From positions 54,967 through 118,966 of the forward strand of contig CALAVA010000238.1 of assembly GCA_937892025.1 (NCBI GenBank): 64,000 nt of DNA. Reading direction: 5' to 3'. Position numbers and translations under genes: made by a program. Position 1 is the stretch's first letter. Each line of letters starts with the position of its first letter. Shown in pieces: positions 8,116-14,857 of the stretch. The stretch comes from an uncultured Bacteroidales bacterium (GTDB taxonomy: Bacteria > Bacteroidota > Bacteroidia > Bacteroidales > WCHB1-69). The notes beneath the pieces were generated by a model. It was not told the origin of the DNA, did no database searches, and saw only the letters and a program-made list of their open reading frames with translations.

Positions 8116-9333
8116 ATGGCACAGCCACAAAAGAAAGCACCAATTAAAAAGAAAAACAATATTTCTGATTTGAAAGCAAAAATGGGATTTGGTGTTAGTG
8201 TTGAAAAAGGTGAAATTCAAAATGCAAGTAATGCAGACAAACCGTTAGAATGGATAATAATGCCAAAGGCATTTCAAGAGGCAACAAAAATGCCTGGATT
8301 TCCAATGTCTTATGTGTCAACGATTTGTGGACATCCTAACACTGGAAAAAGTACATTAATAAACCATGCAATTGTTTCAGCACAAAGACAAGGAATTGTT
8401 CCTGTAATTTATGATACTGAAAACAATTTTGATTTCCAATATGCTATAGATATGGGAATGGACGCAACACCTGTTTATGGCAATGTTAATGTTGAAGTCG
8501 TTGACCCAGAAAGCGGTGATGTAACAGTTGTAAAAGAAAATAGAATTATTGAATACGATGGACCGTTTGTTTATTTCAATAATGCAATATTAATGGAAAG
8601 ATATGGCGATATTGATTATTCAACTGGAAAACGTGGAGGTAAAAAGAGAACTTCTGCGGTTATTGAGGACATTGTGTATTCAATTAATGAATTTCTTGAA
8701 GCGCAAGCAAATGGGGACATTGACCAAGGTTTCTTGTTTTTATGGGATTCTGTTGGAAGTATTGGCGGATTAAAATCATATAACAGTAAGGTTGGAAACA
8801 ATATGTTTGATGCTGGCACAATTTCTGCTGCATTCCAAGATATTATGGATAACAAGATTCCGTCATCAAGAAAAATTTCTTCCAAATATTCAAACACAAT
8901 GATTATGGTTAATAAAATTTGGCTTGATGGTACTACTAATCCCGTTGCTCCACCTAGTATGGAAATGAAGGGAGGAAAATCAATTACTTATCGTTCAAGA
9001 TTGATTATTCTTCTTGGTGGCCAATTAAAGGCTTCTGTAAAGAGACTTTCTGCCGTATCAAAGGGGCTAACGTATAATTATGGTACACAGACAAAAATTA
9101 AGGTTATTAAAAACCAATTACCGAGTCCATTTAATGTAACATATGAGGGAGAATTTATTTGTACTGATATTGGTATAATAGGAATGAGCAAGGAAGAACA
9201 AGAGGACTATAAGAAAAATAGAGCCCCGGAGTTGTTAAAGCGACTTAATGAAATAGCTGACAGTAATGGATGTAATAGAGTTAATGATGTTAATGATATT
9301 TCATTTGAAGAAAAAAATGATGATGAAATTTAA
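8116..9333 (+). CDS. uvsX: RecA/UvsX-like recombinase
   Basis: 405 aa. After a basic N-terminus, a RecA-type core begins with Walker A GHPNTGKST (residues 72-80), a DTENNFDF strand, Walker B FLFLWDSVGS near residue 212, and the MIMVNKIW strand with the following Gly-rich MEMKGGKS loop that matches DNA-binding loop positions of phage UvsX. It would catalyse strand exchange on ssDNA coated by the gp32-like protein encoded upstream and support recombination-dependent replication. It is 2 nt from tdk. The C-terminus is acidic (FEEKNDDEI). The choice of UvsX over bacterial RecA rests on T4-like context and divergence from RecA. Confidence 0.88.
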   Translation: MAQPQKKAPIKKKNNISDLKAKMGFGVSVEKGEIQNASNADKPLEWIIMPKAFQEATKMPGFPMSYVSTICGHPNTGKSTLINHAIVSAQRQGIVPVIYDTENNFDFQYAIDMGMDATPVYGNVNVEVVDPESGDVTVVKENRIIEYDGPFVYFNNAILMERYGDIDYSTGKRGGKKRTSAVIEDIVYSINEFLEAQANGDIDQGFLFLWDSVGSIGGLKSYNSKVGNNMFDAGTISAAFQDIMDNKIPSSRKISSKYSNTMIMVNKIWLDGTTNPVAPPSMEMKGGKSITYRSRLIILLGGQLKASVKRLSAVSKGLTYNYGTQTKIKVIKNQLPSPFNVTYEGEFICTDIGIIGMSKEEQEDYKKNRAPELLKRLNEIADSNGCNRVNDVNDISFEEKNDDEI

Positions 9334-9406
9334 AAAAAGGTATTTGGATAAAGATGATAAATATGCAACAAACGATGAAGAACTTTTAAGGATAATTAAA
9401 GGATAA
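9317..9406 (+). CDS. Possible small protein overlapping the end of uvsX (29 aa)
   Basis: Three successive ATG codons (9317, 9320, 9323) open a frame overlapping the last 17 nt of uvsX and ending TAA at 9404. The product is strongly charged (KFKKRYLDKDDKYATNDEEL then LLRIIKG). The overlap and the hydrophilic composition suit a translationally coupled phage mini-protein; no function is evident. A late-promoter-like motif begins right at its stop. Confidence 0.4.
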   Translation: MMMKFKKRYLDKDDKYATNDEELLRIIKG

Positions 9407-9409
9407 CTA

Positions 9410-9417
9410 CTATTTAT
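9410..9417 (+). promoter_or_regulatory. Late-promoter-like motif CTATTTAT
   Basis: In AACTACTATTTATG, identical over 13 nt to the copy at 5114. No long gene follows; a 9-codon ORF starts 18 nt downstream and a strong terminator follows, so it may drive a short RNA. Confidence 0.45.
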
Positions 9418-9427
9418 GTTATAAAGT

Positions 9428-9508
9428 AAATTACAATGTATTGTATGACTTTTAATATAAATTAAACAACAATAAGGCGCTACTATGTAGATAGTAGTGC
9501 CTTTTTTT
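9428..9508 (+). ncRNA. Putative short transcript between a late motif and a terminator
   Basis: The late-type motif at 9410 and the terminator at 9474-9508 leave room for an RNA of roughly 80 nt. It contains a 9-codon ORF (9436-9465, MYCMTFNIN). Whether the RNA or the peptide matters cannot be told from sequence. Confidence 0.3.
9474..9508 (+). terminator. Intrinsic terminator
   Basis: 13-bp stem AAGGCGCTACTAT (9474-9486) with ATAGTAGTGCCTT (9491-9503) containing one G-U pair, 4-nt loop GTAG, followed by T7. It rules out the TTG at 9507 as a likely start for the next gene. Confidence 0.9.
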
Positions 9509-9542
9509 GTTGTGCGTTAATAATTCTAAAAAAATTGTTTTT

Positions 9543-10340
9543 ATGGCTAAGAAAAAGAGACTTGTGGAATCATTGGATGAAGATGAACTTGCTTACATTA
9601 GTGAAAAAATGTATCCAATTAAAACAAACATAATTGATTTTGAATCGTGTAAGGTACATATAAAATGTAAAAATTCTCATCAAAAAGAATTTTTAAAACA
9701 ACTTGACGATAAAAATAATGTTATATGCTTTGGAGAAGGGGTGGCTGGTACTGGAAAATCTTATATTTCTTTGGCATATAGTTTAAAACAATTGTTAAAT
9801 GGTAGATGTGAAAAAATAACAATAATCGTTCCAACTTGTCCTTCAGGGGGTGATGGAATTGAAATTGGATATTTAAAGGGGAATTATGATGAAAAAATAG
9901 GACCGTTTCTTGAAGCTGATATTGATACAATGAAAAAAATATTGAAAAAAAGCGGAAATTCAAACTATAATGAGGTTATTGATTATCTAATAAAAGATGG
10001 AAAAATAGATTTTCAAATTGTAAATTATATTAGAGGTAAATCAATAAACGGTATAATATTGGTAAATGAGTGTGAACAATTTACAAAAGAAAATTTAAAA
10101 TTAATTTTAACAAGAATAGAAGATGATGACAGCGAAGAGGATATGCTAACAAAAGTAATCATAACTGGCGATTTGACACAATGCGATAGAAAATTGATTA
10201 ACAATAACAAAAACAAGTCTGGAATGGAATATGCAATGGATACGCTAAAGGATTTAGATGAAGTATCAATAACACATTTTGATAATTCTGATGTCGTTAG
10301 GTCAAAAATTGTGTCAAAAATATTGGATTTATGGAATTAA
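9543..10340 (+). CDS. phoH: PhoH-like P-loop ATPase
   Basis: 265 aa from ATG 9543 (MAKKKRLVESL); an upstream in-frame TTG at 9507 would lie inside a terminator and is rejected. Walker A GEGVAGTGKS at residues 64-73, the family TIIVPTCPSGGDG strand after it, Walker B GIILVNECEQ near residue 175, and ITGDLTQCD sensor motif match PhoH-type ATPases, which are very common in T4-like and cyanophage genomes. The usual PhoH motif IxxxRP is altered to TIIVPT. The biochemical role is unsettled; RNA-helicase-like or NTPase functions have been proposed for the family. It stands alone between a terminator and a homing endonuclease gene. Confidence 0.82.
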   Translation: MAKKKRLVESLDEDELAYISEKMYPIKTNIIDFESCKVHIKCKNSHQKEFLKQLDDKNNVICFGEGVAGTGKSYISLAYSLKQLLNGRCEKITIIVPTCPSGGDGIEIGYLKGNYDEKIGPFLEADIDTMKKILKKSGNSNYNEVIDYLIKDGKIDFQIVNYIRGKSINGIILVNECEQFTKENLKLILTRIEDDDSEEDMLTKVIITGDLTQCDRKLINNNKNKSGMEYAMDTLKDLDEVSITHFDNSDVVRSKIVSKILDLWN

Positions 10341-10427
10341 TTTAGGGAAGTATATACCAGTTGACACAAATTTTTCTTTATCATTTTTGAAATTGAATTG
10401 AAATTTGTATAATCTATAATATTGAAA

Positions 10428-10435
10428 CTATTTAT
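10428..10435 (+). promoter_or_regulatory. Late-promoter-like motif CTATTTAT before a homing endonuclease
   Basis: In GAAACTATTTATTACTG. It is 117 nt before the endonuclease ATG, leaving a structured leader. Confidence 0.42.
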
Positions 10436-10466
10436 TACTGAATAATAATTAGTCATAAAATACGTG

Positions 10467-10530
10467 CCGCCACATTTGTTTTATGCTTTGTAATAATAGC
10501 CGTCATTTTTGGTAAACTGGCGGGTTTGCC
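10467..10530 (+). promoter_or_regulatory. Structured leader with possible pseudoknot upstream of a homing endonuclease gene
   Basis: GGTAAAC (10511-10517) pairs with GTTTGCC (10524-10530) with one G-U. The six-base loop TGGCGG (10518-10523) is fully complementary to CCGCCA at 10467-10472, which would make a pseudoknot. The region is visibly richer in GC than its flanks. A role in delaying translation of the endonuclease is inferred. Confidence 0.45.
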
Positions 10531-10552
10531 ATTAATTTCGGCTTATTTTTTT

Positions 10553-12427
10553 ATGGGAAAATTAACAAAAGAAGAATTTGTAGAAAAAGCAAAAGACGTT
10601 CATGGGGAAAAATATGACTATTCTAAAGTTGAATATAATGGGATGAATGAGAAGGTTTGTATTGTATGTCCTGAACATGGGGATTTTTGGCAATTGCCAT
10701 TAAATCATATAAAGAATCACGGCTGTCCAAAATGTTCTTCAAAAAAAATAAAAAGAAGTAGTAACTATATTGAATTTGTGGAAAACGCTAAAAAAGTTCA
10801 TGGCGACAAATATAACTATTCAAAGGTTAATTATGTGAATCAAAAAACAAAAGTCTGTATAATTTGCCCCGAACATGGAGAATTTTGGCAAACCCCAAAT
10901 TCACATTTAAGCGGAAACGGATGCAAAAAATGTGGAATTAAAATTTCTTCTGATAAAAAAAGGAAAAACATTGAAGAATTTATAGAAAAAGCGAAAGAAA
11001 TTCACGGGGACAAATATGATTACTCTAAATCGGTTTATGAAGGCTGTGATGAAAAAATAGAAATAATATGCAAAAAGCATGGCTCTTTTTTCCAAAACCC
11101 ATTATCACATTTACACGGATGTGGATGCCCTATTTGTTCAAAAGAGAAACTTTCTAAAAAAAATAGATGTAGTAAAGAAGATTTTATAAAAAAAGCAAAA
11201 GAAATTCACAAAGGAAAATATGACTATTCTAAAGTTGAATATGTAAACAGCAAGACTAAAGTGTGTATAATTTGTCCTGAACACGGTGAATTTTGGCAAA
11301 CGCCAAATTTGCATTTAGCTGGGCGTGGATGTAAAAAATGTGGTATTAAAAGTGCTATAGATAAAAATAGGATTACAAAGGAAAATATTTTAGATGTATT
11401 AAACAAGATTCATAATGGAGAATATGATTATTCTAAATTGGATTTTAATAGGGAAAGGGATAAAGTGTGCATTATATGCCCGAAGCATGGCGAGTTTTGG
11501 CAAACTCTTGATTCCCATTTAAGAGGTGAAGGCTGTCCAAAATGCGCAAAAAAGACATCAAAAGCAGAGATTGAGATTAAAAATTTTATTGAAAATATGC
11601 TTGGTGAATGTAGTGTCGAAGAAAGAAATCGTAATATCATATCTCCATATGAAATTGATTTATATGTACCATCAAAGAAAGTTGGAATTGAATATAATGG
11701 TCTGCTATGGCATTCAGAAAAATATGGTAAAGACAAAAATTACCATTTGAATAAAACAATTTTAGCAAACAAGAACGGTATACGCCTTATACAGATTTTT
11801 GAAGATGAATATTTAAACAAAAAAGAAATTGTTCTTGATAAGTTAAAGCACATATTAGGATGTAATAATGGAGAAAAAATATATGGAAGAAAATGCAAAA
11901 TAAAAGAAATATCTAAAAAAGAATGTTCTTTTTTTATGCAAAAAAACCATATACAAGGATATTCAAAATCAAATGTTTGTATTGGTTGTTTTTACAAAAA
12001 TGAACTTATTGGCTCAATGTGTTTTTTAAAAGATTATAAAAACAGTAATAAATGGGAACTTAATAGATTTTCAACAAAGTTAAATACAAATTGTATTGGG
12101 TGTGGCGGAAAAATGCTTAGTTTTTTTATAAAAAAATATAATCCTTCTGAAATAAAATCATTTGCTGATATTAGGTGGGTTGATTATAATAATAATTTTT
12201 ATGAAAAACTTGGATTCACAAAGGATTTAATATTAAAACCTGATTATAAATATATAAAATTAGGTATGTGTGAACGTGTTCATAAATTTAATTTTAGAAA
12301 AAGTAAAATTTGTAAATTATTTAATTCTGATAATTTAAAGAGTGAATCTGATATAATGAATGACAATGGATACTATAAAATATGGGATTGTGGACTTATA
12401 CGGTATAAATGGATAAATAACCAATAA
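10553..12427 (+). CDS. Free-standing homing endonuclease: five zinc-ribbon-like repeats plus Vsr-like PD-(D/E)XK nuclease
   Basis: 624 aa from ATG 10553 (MGKLTKEEF). Residues about 4-335 are five repeats of roughly 65 residues, each with a helix (KAKxxHGxKYDYSKV), a CPEHGxFWQ segment, a late His and a closing GCxKC pair, so each probably binds zinc and DNA. Residues about 336-440 resemble Vsr-type nucleases: YEIDLYVPSKKVGIEYNG holds the Asp and Glu, followed by WHSEKYG. The last 180 residues (KNHIQGY, ELNRFSTKLN, SFADIRW) match the C-terminal domain seen in many phage mobile endonucleases. It would cut an allele lacking the insertion so that repair copies it. Both flanking genes look complete, so it is intergenic rather than obviously intronic. 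Confidence 0.85.
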   Translation: MGKLTKEEFVEKAKDVHGEKYDYSKVEYNGMNEKVCIVCPEHGDFWQLPLNHIKNHGCPKCSSKKIKRSSNYIEFVENAKKVHGDKYNYSKVNYVNQKTKVCIICPEHGEFWQTPNSHLSGNGCKKCGIKISSDKKRKNIEEFIEKAKEIHGDKYDYSKSVYEGCDEKIEIICKKHGSFFQNPLSHLHGCGCPICSKEKLSKKNRCSKEDFIKKAKEIHKGKYDYSKVEYVNSKTKVCIICPEHGEFWQTPNLHLAGRGCKKCGIKSAIDKNRITKENILDVLNKIHNGEYDYSKLDFNRERDKVCIICPKHGEFWQTLDSHLRGEGCPKCAKKTSKAEIEIKNFIENMLGECSVEERNRNIISPYEIDLYVPSKKVGIEYNGLLWHSEKYGKDKNYHLNKTILANKNGIRLIQIFEDEYLNKKEIVLDKLKHILGCNNGEKIYGRKCKIKEISKKECSFFMQKNHIQGYSKSNVCIGCFYKNELIGSMCFLKDYKNSNKWELNRFSTKLNTNCIGCGGKMLSFFIKKYNPSEIKSFADIRWVDYNNNFYEKLGFTKDLILKPDYKYIKLGMCERVHKFNFRKSKICKLFNSDNLKSESDIMNDNGYYKIWDCGLIRYKWINNQ

Positions 12428-12529
12428 TTTATTTGATTGTTTTTTAAAATTGAAACTTGTCTATTTTATGATTTTCCTGTGTGAAAACCCACCATTTTAA
12501 TGGATGGATGAAAGCAGAGATTCTTTAAT

Positions 12530-12561
12530 TTTGGTTTTTTGAAATGTTTTTAGTATATTTG
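12530..12561 (+). promoter_or_regulatory. Bacteroidota-type promoter (TTTG-N20-TATATTTG)
   Basis: -33 TTTG at 12530-12533 and -7 TATATTTG at 12554-12561, spacing 20 nt, a perfect fit to the Bacteroides housekeeping consensus TTTG-N19-21-TAnnTTTG. Transcription would begin near 12568 and read the structured leader and the exonuclease gene. Confidence 0.6.
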
Positions 12562-12567
12562 CATTAG

Positions 12568-12748
12568 AAACATAGAGATGGAAGGACTATCCCTTTGTGG
12601 ACTTAAGGTAGCAGAGTACTGCAAGCCTTCCCCAAGAATCCAACTACTTTAGTTATTGGAGTAGTCAGTAAAAATAATATTTAAATAGACAAAGGGCTCG
12701 TTGCAATTCCTCCAACTATGGAACAGTTGGTTTCCTTGCAACTTTATC
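12568..12748 (+). ncRNA. Structured RNA leader with pseudoknot and start-proximal hairpin, class unknown
   Basis: In the 321-nt gap 12428-12748. GGAAGG (12580-12585) pairs with CCTTCC (12626-12631), enclosing GCAG/CTGC. CCCTTTGT inside that loop (12591-12598) pairs with ACAAAGGG far downstream (12689-12696), giving a pseudoknot. ACTACT (12643-12648) pairs with AGTAGT (12660-12665). A last hairpin has GTTGCAA/TTGCAAC (12700-12706, 12736-12742) and CCAACT/AGTTGG (12712-12717, 12725-12730), ending 6 nt before the exonuclease ATG. I could not match group I intron core elements, a tRNA or a known riboswitch. A cis-regulatory leader is the simplest reading. The upstream part 12428-12529 holds only a weak imperfect hairpin near 12491-12510. 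Confidence 0.55.
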
Positions 12749-13984
12749 ATGACACAACCGGTAAGACAAAATATTAAAGAATTGCATCCAGAATTATCTA
12801 CAAAGCCGTTTTTTACATTGATAATTGACGGTAATAACCTTTTGCGACAATGTATGGCTGATACAAAAGTTAATTCAGATGGAATTCATTATGGTGGTAT
12901 ATTTCAATTTCTTCTTCAAATTAAGTTGATGCTAAAAGACTATCAGTATTCTTATGTTTATATCGTATTCGATGATTCTGAGTCTGGTATTTTACGATAT
13001 AATTTATATAATGAGTATAAAGCAAACAGGGATAAAAATTACGCAAAGCAAGTTATTGACGGTGAATATGAAAGTGACTATTGGAAACGCCTAAACATGA
13101 CAATTAAGTGCATGGAAAAGGCTATATACAATAAAAACAAGAAAAAAGAGCGTGAAGAATCACTTTCTGATGAAGAAAAGGCTTTAAAGGAAGAAAGGAG
13201 GAAGAAAAAGTATATTGTTGACGAGAATTTTGAACGAGAACGAAACATTATAATGCAATATTGTGAAGAATTATTCATAAGGGTTCTTTTTGACAATAAA
13301 ACAGAGGGTGATGATTTTATTGCATATTACACTTTGCATAAAAAATCAGAGGAAAGGATTGTTATTGTCAGTTCAGACCAAGATTTAACACAATTAATTA
13401 CTCCAACTGTATCAGTTTATGATAGAAGAATCAAGAAATACCTTTCGGTTAAGAATTTTCAGTCAATTAAAGGGTATCCAATCGAAAATGTACTTATAAA
13501 GAAGATATTTTGCGGTGATACATCAGATAATATAGGTAATATAAAGGGACTTTCTGAAAACAGGCTTATGGAATTAATGCCTGAGATAGCAGAGCGGCCA
13601 GTAAGCGTAAATGAGGTTAAAGAAAGGGCCCAAAAACTGATTGATGAACGTGTAGAACAGAAGAAAAAGCCATTACAATGGCACGAAAACATAGTTAATG
13701 GTGTTTCAAACAAGAAATATGATGGTGATTTTTATGAAATCAATGAAAAAATCATAGATTTGAAACATCCTTTGCTCACCAAGAGGGCTGAGAATGATAT
13801 AGAGTCAATGATGTATGCCCCATTGGACCCAGATGGTCGTTCTTTTGAAAATTTGTATGAAATGATTAAAAGGGATGGTATTGAGGATTTGATTAATCCT
13901 AATTCTTTTTCAAGCTTTTTTATACCATTTAAAGAGTTGTCTGAGAGGGAAAAAAGTAAGTTTAAAGCGGAGATGTCAGAATAA
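12749..13984 (+). CDS. rnh: 5'->3' exonuclease / RNase H of the FEN family (T4 Rnh-like)
   Basis: 411 aa from ATG 12749 (MTQPVRQ); an upstream TTG at 12701 is rejected because it lies in a strong hairpin. FEN-family acidic motifs are present: LIIDGNNLLRQ near residue 25, VFDDSESGILRY near residue 75, EGDDFIAYY near residue 190, SSDQDLTQL near residue 210, and GDTSDNIGNIKGL near residue 255 (helix-3-turn-helix region). The enzyme removes RNA primers and flaps from lagging-strand fragments. A Lys/Glu-rich insertion (KKKEREESL to KEERRKKK) forms a charged helix that resembles the arch region. The 3' third is unrecognised. It is preceded by the structured leader, which may control its expression. 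Confidence 0.85.
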   Translation: MTQPVRQNIKELHPELSTKPFFTLIIDGNNLLRQCMADTKVNSDGIHYGGIFQFLLQIKLMLKDYQYSYVYIVFDDSESGILRYNLYNEYKANRDKNYAKQVIDGEYESDYWKRLNMTIKCMEKAIYNKNKKKEREESLSDEEKALKEERRKKKYIVDENFERERNIIMQYCEELFIRVLFDNKTEGDDFIAYYTLHKKSEERIVIVSSDQDLTQLITPTVSVYDRRIKKYLSVKNFQSIKGYPIENVLIKKIFCGDTSDNIGNIKGLSENRLMELMPEIAERPVSVNEVKERAQKLIDERVEQKKKPLQWHENIVNGVSNKKYDGDFYEINEKIIDLKHPLLTKRAENDIESMMYAPLDPDGRSFENLYEMIKRDGIEDLINPNSFSSFFIPFKELSEREKSKFKAEMSE

Positions 13985-13999
13985 TTTTTAAGAAAAATT

Positions 14000-14028
14000 T
14001 TGCTTTTTTGAATAATAATTTATATAAT
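14000..14028 (+). promoter_or_regulatory. Candidate sigma70-like promoter before the gene at 14082
   Basis: TTGCTT (14000-14005), 17-nt spacer, TATAAT (14023-14028), about 53 nt before the ATG. Confidence 0.35.
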
Positions 14029-14081
14029 CTAAGTATATTTTGATTTTGAACGGATTGTTTAATTTTTTTAAATTTTAAATT

Positions 14082-14846
14082 ATGGTAGATTTTAAAACAA
14101 AGTCCAACGAATCACAACAAAAGGACTATAAAGAAAGATTCGAGTTTGTTTTTACTACTGATGGTAACATTATTTGTCAGCGTTACTTCAGAATTAATAA
14201 CTTTAATCCTACTTCGTTGCGTTCTTATGAATTGACAAACGCAATTAGAAGGTGTGCTTCTGTCATTAACAGAGACCTTAGGGATAAGACGCAAATTTAT
14301 CTTTCCATTTATGCACCGAGGGTTTTTGAATCTCAGAAGCAAATGGAAGAATACATTGAAAAAGACGAAAATTTTGCAAAGATGACGATTGGAGAGGGCC
14401 TTGTTGTTAGGGGAAACACTGAGACTGATTTTGTTCTTTGTGCAGACAAGACAGCAAAGCCAATTGGCAGTAAATTTGACGATGGTGAACTTACTGAGGC
14501 AAATCCTGAAGATAATAAATCTTCATATAAGTTTGCCTTTAAGGTTGACGGACAAGAGGTTTGTGCTATTACTTGGGATGGTTATTATCCTAAGTTTGTT
14601 AGGGATAAGATTGACCTTTCCAATAAGAGAGGTAAGTTCTCAGAGGAGGACAAAGAACATTTAACCTTTGAGCAGTATTTGCTCTATATGATGGTTAAGG
14701 ATAAATCAGACCTTGTGTATGGTTTGATTAAAAACATTTGCTACGCTTGTAGTTATCCTGATAGCAAGGATTATACGGTTGACGTGGATGACATTTTTGA
14801 TTGTTGGAACCACGATTCTTCCATGTTGCTATATAATGTGATATAA
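14082..14846 (+). CDS. Protein of unknown function next to the replicative helicase (254 aa)
   Basis: Starts MVDFKTKSNESQQKDYKERF and ends LLYNVI. It is a soluble alpha/beta-looking protein with no recognised catalytic motif, rich in acidic residues in the middle (FDDGELTEANPEDNK) and with a few scattered cysteines in the C-terminal third (ICYACSYP). It is 11 nt upstream of the DnaB-like helicase, so a role in helicase loading or replication is possible on position alone, but it does not resemble T4 gp59 by eye. Confidence 0.78.
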   Translation: MVDFKTKSNESQQKDYKERFEFVFTTDGNIICQRYFRINNFNPTSLRSYELTNAIRRCASVINRDLRDKTQIYLSIYAPRVFESQKQMEEYIEKDENFAKMTIGEGLVVRGNTETDFVLCADKTAKPIGSKFDDGELTEANPEDNKSSYKFAFKVDGQEVCAITWDGYYPKFVRDKIDLSNKRGKFSEEDKEHLTFEQYLLYMMVKDKSDLVYGLIKNICYACSYPDSKDYTVDVDDIFDCWNHDSSMLLYNVI

Positions 14847-14857
14847 TTATGTAATAG

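Noticed and set aside
9507..9542. TTG start for the PhoH gene
   Set aside because: It lies in the T-run of an intrinsic terminator; ATG 9543 gives a standard-length protein.
12568..12748. tRNA or group I intron in the gap before the exonuclease
   Set aside because: No T-loop GTTCGAATC-like sequence or acceptor stem, and no group I P/Q/R/S core elements; the flanking genes are complete, so no exon is missing.
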